Source: Margaritifera margaritifera (lineage: Eukaryota; Mollusca; Bivalvia; Unionida; Margaritiferidae). From it: DNA of 64,000 bases. The notes under the pieces are model-generated. The model searched no databases. It was not told where the DNA came from and worked only from the letters and a program-made list of their open reading frames with translations. The stretch covers positions 62,001 to 126,000 of the forward strand of contig JAQPZY010001412.1 in assembly GCA_029931535.1 (NCBI GenBank). Reading direction: 5' to 3'. Below, in pieces: positions 58,370 to 64,000 of the stretch. The position numbers and the translations under genes are program-made. Position 1 is the first letter of the stretch. Every line of letters starts with the position of its first letter.

Positions 58370-61300
58370 TGACACCTCAGCCAAATTGTGCCAATCAGAA
58401 TATCATCCTTTTTTGACTTGGAAGGAGACTGAAAGGACATTAGAGTGGAGAGATAATTGTGCCAATAATAGCAGGTAGGTATTACATAATAAAAATTAGT
58501 TTACACCTCACCCCACCCCCGCTTTTAATAGCAGTAACACATATTTAACTATTATTGGGTTCCTGAATTTGCCAGCCATGTGGAAGGCTATCATTAAGAT
58601 AAGCTGTCAAAGTGAACTTCCTACTGCTGATGGCGGGGTGCTCTACTGCAGTCTGGCGGATGGTCTGACAATTTATTGGGCCGATACAATTGGACCCAAA
58701 GCATAAATGCCCTCACTCTGATTGAAAAAACAATGAGAAAGTGAAATAAGATCGCCAGAATGCAGCCTTCATGACATTATCTAAAGAAGAATGATTAAAA
58801 AAGGCCTAGATGCAGCAATCACCTAGACCCCATGGACTTTGATTTTCATGAAAGATTTCTGTGCAAAATTCATAAGCTCTTTTAATAATCTGAACAATCC
58901 ACCTCCAGATGGTAGCTGCTGAAATATCAGAGATACCTGTGAGAGGGAAAATAAGAAGGTTACGACACTTTCATTTCTCTTTAGATTTAGACAGATAGAA
59001 ATGTAAAGCTTGAACTGAGCAAAGGAGTCCATCTTGATCATCCCCAGCACAGATTCGACTGTGTCGGGGGATTTCAATAGGAACAGGAGCTACCAAAGGC
59101 AGCCGGTTCTTGCCCAGAAACCCAGGTTGGCAAAGAAGAGACCAAATCATGGCTACCACAGAAATGTAAACAAGCTTTTTCAACTGACAAGGCATGAATT
59201 TCACTCCTCACCAATGCTATGGACAGAAGTACGATTTTATGGGCTAATGCTATGGACAGAAGTATGATTTTATGGGCTTAACTCAAAGATCCATGAGGAA
59301 GATTAGATAATGACCATAGAGTACACAAAAGGTTCCACCTCAGCATTAAAGAGTGAAAGACGTATCTGGAGCTCAAAGTACCTGATCAGTTCTATAAAAT
59401 GTGGATACGACACTATAGTGGAGCTCATAGAAAATTTGAAAGTTCTGGAAATGGCTGCTCTATAACTTTTAATGGTGGATACTGAGCAATCTTTTTCCTC
59501 AAAGAGAAAGAGAAATAAATGTGCAACTGCAGCTAAAGTGTGTTTGCAGGATGGGGGGTAGGTGTGGGGATAGGATCAATGCATTTCTTATTGCACCAAT
59601 TACTGAGAATTGTCCACTTGATGTCATAAACCTGGAGGTCCATTGCATTCTAGCCTGGGTGACGCATTTGGCAACATGCTTGGAAACTGGTCTTGGCAGT
59701 TCGATCATTTGATATGAGCCAGGCATGAAGGGGTATAATTTGAGTGTTGTGCAAGAGTGACCCTCTGTGCTACAACAGCAGATTCCTTTTCTGTAGTAAT
59801 TTCCTGGGGTTGTCAAGAGGATCACTGAACCACAATCGATGTGGCCACAGGGGATTTAACAGGATGAGCTGTGACTTGGAAGTCCTGACTCTGTGAAGAA
59901 CCCATGTGATGATTGTGAAAGGAGATGCAGGAATGCATAGGCATACAGTTGATGCCACCTTAAACTGAAGGCATCCATCACCAATACCCTCTAATTTGGC
60001 ACTGAAGAGATGTAAAGATGGGGCTAGATGTTTGACCTTGTTGTGAAAAAGTATACCATTGGCATTTCCAAGAGATGAAAAAGTGTTTCTGCAACCAACT
60101 AGTACAGAGACCATTCTGTGTGGACTGCTCACCCATCTGGACAAGCTGTCCTCCAGTATATTTTTTTTGCCTGGAATATGGAAGACTGTGATAGTAATCT
60201 CAGAAGCTGTCCAATAGAGAATGTTCTAGACTTCCAAATGGAGAAGGGGCACTTGATGTGCAAGGTACTCTATGATCAATGTGTTGTCGCTAATGACAAT
60301 GATAAACCCATGTCTTATGTGGTGGACACACCCATGAAGTGTTGGAAAAGAGCCCACATTTCTAAATTGTCAACGTGAAGGGAACATTCTTCCGATACCA
60401 CTTACCATGATTTTTCCATCAACTCAGATGGTGATGAAATTTGGATCCTAAGGTAATCTGAGTGGACAGGTGAAGTCTCCAGTTTGTTAGTGGGAAGAAA
60501 TGAATACGATGTACATGAAGCCTTCCTTGGGGAACTAAATCTGCTCCTGAATTAAAAGTCCCCAAAACAGAGAGGCAGAGGCGAGCAGACAAAGGAGTGT
60601 TCTTGTCCAGTTTTGCTACAAGAGCAACCATTTGCAAGATTCTGTGAGGAAGAAAACAGGCTGTTCCTTGACAGGTGAGAAAATTCATCCCCATGTAACT
60701 AAAATTATGGGAAAGGATCAGATCCAACTTCTCCAGATTGTGGACTCTGAAGGGTATGTCTGACGACATGCATTGACCAGTCATATAAGTGTTGGATGAT
60801 GGAAACAACCAAATGGGTTCCTTGGTCAAACATCGTAGACCATCCTTTCCACAATAAAGGAGGGATACCAGCTACACCTCTTCCAAGGAACCCATTTGGT
60901 TCCAGTTTGTAAGGGCTCTACAGCCAGAATTGAACCTGTTGTTGCTCCCTCACTTGGCATTGGTAAGGGAACTGACTCAGAAGTTGAGACCAAAAGGCAT
61001 CCAGACAGCAAAAGGGGTGGTCTGCCCCCTCTTATACAATTCGGCTCCTGGTTTCAGCCTCCAGCTACAGGGTCCATTTGCCCACTTGGCCACTTAAGCC
61101 CCCACCTTGGACTCGGGTGCAATAGAGGTGGACATTTTGGCAGGGAGCTTGGCCCTTCCCTGTCATCCTCCCCTCAACTCTGTCAAGGCTTTTGAACTGT
61201 AGTCTTTGATACTAGTTACAATAGTCTCACAGGCAGGTATCTTTTTGACTGCCACCTACAATCTATTGAAAGAGGAAACATTATGCCCAGCTGCATTGCA

Positions 61301-61430
61301 GAGATTGAGAAGTGTTGTAGCCCCATTCTTGAAATGGAGGGGATCTTCTGGTGATGAAGAGGAAGAAGCAGGTCCCTTCTTCCTGGTCCACAGCTTCAGC
61401 CAGGTTTGAGAAAAATGGGGCCAACTGGCC
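58370..61430 (-). mobile_element. DIRS-like tyrosine-recombinase retroelement, copy 2 (deleted)
   Basis: Minus-strand order: a gag-like Ser-rich start near 61350-61380 (KGPASSSS). An RT C-terminal (thumb) region at 60419-60829 contains FSYMGMNFLTCQGT, then LSVLGTFNSGADLVPQGRLH. RNase H pieces lie at about 60050-60400, with an RQKKYTGGQLVQM block. A GHSCTTLKLYP connector sits at 59770-59825. A recombinase N-terminal domain near 59400-59500 reads CSVSTIKSYRAAISRTF, with further remnants to 58823. The RT palm with its catalytic aspartates is missing. Stops and frameshifts are frequent. It shares the gag and recombinase blocks with 34130-35690. Confidence 0.7.
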
Positions 61431-61554
61431 CCCTTTATTTGAAAAAGTGGGTCAATGGTGTGATCATAATGGGCCAACCACATAATAAAGTGGGATCATT
61501 TACATGGTCTATTTTACCTTTTATTTGCATGAAAAACCAAATAAATTACCTTCT

Positions 61555-63710
61555 TTACTTTAAGATTCTCCTCTTTGATGCCTCTGACCATACACTAAAG
61601 GCGCAAGAAAAGTCAAATACTTCTATTTTCTGCCCCTCCAACATTATGGTCATCAGTCTTTGCAATGTGTCGGCTTTCATTGGATTTCTTGAGGGTATGT
61701 GAATGTTGTTTTGGCAGCTAAACCCTCGTTCACAATCAGCTGACCGCAAAGGTGTCAGAAGTGCAAGCCTTGCCAACATTATCAAGTTAGGGAAAGTGTC
61801 ATTGTGGTACTTTATCACTTTCCATCGTCCTGAAAAGCTACCCCAAGGGTACATTTGGTCTAAGACCATCTTCTTCACAAGTGACCATTCTCTTCTACAT
61901 GCTTCAGCATCTACAAGGAATTTTTTTATAGTTCCATCTGCTGCCTTCTTATCCTCCCCATAGAATTTCACAAGAAGATCTAAGTCACAATTTCCAGATG
62001 ATTCTTTTTCTTCCTCAGGAAGGAGAGACAGTGGACGTATTCCAAGAGATTTGAAAGCAAGGACTACCTCAGTGGAATCCTTAGGGAATCTCTTGTTCAC
62101 ATTTGCTGCAAGTTTTTCAGTAAATTCTGTTCTTATTTTGGTACTTTCCTCTGAAGCAGCCTTGATGTCATTGTTTAACAGCTTTACATCCTTGTACATA
62201 AAGTCACTACCCTTTTTCAACAGTTTCCCCTGTAGTTCTGCCTGATAGTGCAATTTACCACTTTTAGCTTTCTTTGTAGCATTAAGAACACTTTCCAAAG
62301 CAGCAGGAACAAGAGCTATATCCAAGTTCTGCTTTTGAAACACAAGGTTCAATTGAGTAAATGCATAACATCCATTAGCATGTGCATGGTGGAAATAAAT
62401 CTAAGATCAGTTAGTGTTTTTATAATTCTCTTTTCCTTCTCATTTGGTTTCTTTAGCTGATGGAAATATGCAACAAGCGGTTTCCATGACAACTAAACAG
62501 CATGTAATGCCTCATACAAAGCAAACCAACGAATCTCATGGATTTAATTAGTTTAACCTCTTCATGTTCTAAAAGTCCCTGAACTTCACTTAACTGCGGT
62601 TGCATCTGTGGACCTTTTGAAATAGTAGAACATATCTATTAATGTCTCCTGGAAAGTTTTTCCTATGTATGATACATCATCAGCTGCTCTAGATGTTCAC
62701 AATGCCAAATGATGGGCAAAACAGTGAATGTTAATTGCAAATGAGTTCACTTCTTTGATTTTAGCAGAGACTCCATTTTTCCTACCAACCATAACAGAAG
62801 CTCCATCACTTCCAAATGAATAAACGTTTTCAACATTTATACCTCAAGATTCCATGTAGGATTTCAATTTATCAAATATGACTTGTGCGCTTGAATGATT
62901 CTACACAACTGGTAGATTTCCCAAGAAAAATGTTTTCTGATCAAAAGTTTCTTCATCTATCATACGTGCATACACAACTAGCTTCTTTGTAACATTAATA
63001 TCAGTGCTTTCATCTATCAAAAGTGCTAACTTTGATCCCCTCTGTAGCTGTTGATTGATATCTGATGATATCATATTTGCAATGGTCTGCTGAATTTTCT
63101 CAGCACTTTTCCAAGACATGTATGTTGCATTTTTACCCTGTTCCAAATTCATTAAAGCCTCACAGCCCTGTAAAAGACAGAAATCAATCAAAGATCCATA
63201 CTTCATGGTTGCTATTCCTTCCTTCGCTAACCAGTATACACAATGCATGGCACCTATCGCTGCTTCATTCTTCCGAGTGACTGCATTGTTTGCTGCAATA
63301 GCAAAATTACTGCATAAAGCATCGTCTCTAAGGGCTTGCCGATGGTCACTGCACTTGATATGGCGCGATAACGTCGAGGTCCTAAAGTTCTGACATCCAG
63401 TCGTCATCGAGTTACTTTTCTTTAACTTCTGCATAAGTTGCAATACATTTTATTTTCATCTGAATCATATTCTAGCCAGCTATACTCACTTTTCCAGCCT
63501 TCTTGGAACACATGCATGAATTTTTTTCTTCTTTGGTTCCACCATTTTGTAATCCAAATCTTCGTTAGAAGTTTCATTGTTGGTTCGTTTTTCATCTCGA
63601 CTTTCATAGGTTTCTCCATCTTGTTCAATGTAATCTCTATGGTCATTCTGATTGTTGTCACGATCTAAGCGTGATACTGGGGAAAAGAAATCTGTTGTCC
63701 GCCGTTTCAT
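61555..63710 (-). pseudogene. ZNF862-like hAT transposase pseudogene
   Basis: The protein order on the minus strand is N-terminal acidic region, then a KKFMHVFQEGWKSEYSWLEY block and MYCNLCRS. A zinc-finger continuation follows (TGCQNFRTSTLSRHIKCSDH). Next come a helical region with ALLIDESTDINVTKKLVVY, a YSFGSDGASVMVGRKNGVSA block near 62790 and an INIHCFAHHLAL block near 62710. Last is the dimerisation region LALLTPLRSADCERGFSCQN near 61700. This is the domain set of ZNF862-like hAT-derived proteins. Two frameshifts (near 63430 and 63500) and at least eight stops between 62350 and 62900 make it a pseudogene. The longest intact part is 61555-62352 (265 residues). No terminal inverted repeats were identified. 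It lies in an hsp60 intron or beyond. Confidence 0.8.
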
Positions 63711-64000
63711 ATCTGCCTCTTTGTAAAACTTTGCCGCCCATACAAATGCAAAAGGAACAATGTCAAAGTCGCATCATGTGGCTGGCAGCACGTGACTTAC
63801 AAAAATCGCAGAGACTACAGATTTTCTTTGATAATCAAACATAGGTGGAACTTACCTTAATACGTTCTTTGAAAAAATTGTTTCATATTTTCATTGAGGC
63901 TATTACAATTCTAAGCCTAGACTGGTTCCCTTTAGTAAGAAAAATATGTTGGCATAACTAACGTCGGAAGAGAGTACCGGTTCTAATCTTAAGCCTGGAA
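63711..64000. other. No supported gene
   Basis: Flank of the hAT pseudogene. A GTAAG donor-like site on the minus strand near 63852 has no defensible exon. Confidence 0.35.

Noticed and set aside
60118..60378. Plus-strand frames over the DIRS-like copy 2
   Set aside because: They lie antisense to the retroelement RNase H region and are shadows of it.
56773..64000. Search for earlier hsp60 exons
   Set aside because: No minus-strand segment encoding the expected apical-domain motifs was found; these exons are presumed beyond the window.

Overview
This window looks like animal nuclear DNA, most probably from a mollusc and plausibly a bivalve. It is AT-rich and full of simple repeats. Coding exons are short, bounded by GT/AG splice sites and far apart. 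The tandem-array repeat families resemble those known from bivalve genomes. No bacterial-style gene layout is present, and the host identity is inferred rather than proven.

The only gene recognised with certainty is the mitochondrial chaperonin hsp60, on the minus strand. Its last four coding exons lie at 56635-56772, 48992-49166, 41322-41500 and 33408-33551. Splice phases agree across all junctions, and together they encode about the last 211 residues up to the stop codon. The earlier exons should lie beyond position 64000. The three complete introns measure 7770, 7491 and 7468 bp, and repeats fill much of them.

A second, unidentified gene sits at the left end on the minus strand: an exon with an ATG and signal peptide (3460-3626) followed by two phase-compatible exons (2803-2863 and 1572-1774). 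It would encode a small secreted protein whose 3' end leaves the window.

From left to right the rest is mostly mobile DNA. Positions 1-908 hold a LINE 3' end with a TTA tail. A LINE reverse-transcriptase remnant lies at 8.7-9.5 kb, and an L1/Tx1-like LINE with ORF1 and ORF2 remnants at 12.2-15.6 kb. A 69-bp minisatellite follows at 17.2 kb and a tRNA-derived SINE at 19.2 kb. At 21.3-23.0 kb there is a broken capsid-gene cluster of the Polinton/adintovirus-like type. From 23.9 to 32.1 kb come several families of 110-155 bp tandem arrays, with a 960-bp terminal-inverted-repeat element and a second SINE copy among them.

The hsp60 introns contain two internally deleted tyrosine-recombinase (DIRS-like) retroelements at 34.1-35.7 and 58.4-61.4 kb. 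They also contain a MULE-like element nested inside a 56-bp minisatellite (38.4-39.1 kb), a tRNA-Thr-like SINE, and two copies of a TA-flanked MITE-like element. At least six unrelated minisatellites are present, along with hAT transposase remnants, including a ZNF862-like pseudogene at 61.6-63.7 kb.

The most interesting items are the capsid-gene cluster, the MULE-like element with its FLYWCH-like remnant, the modular array families that share hairpin tails, and the uncharacterised secreted gene.
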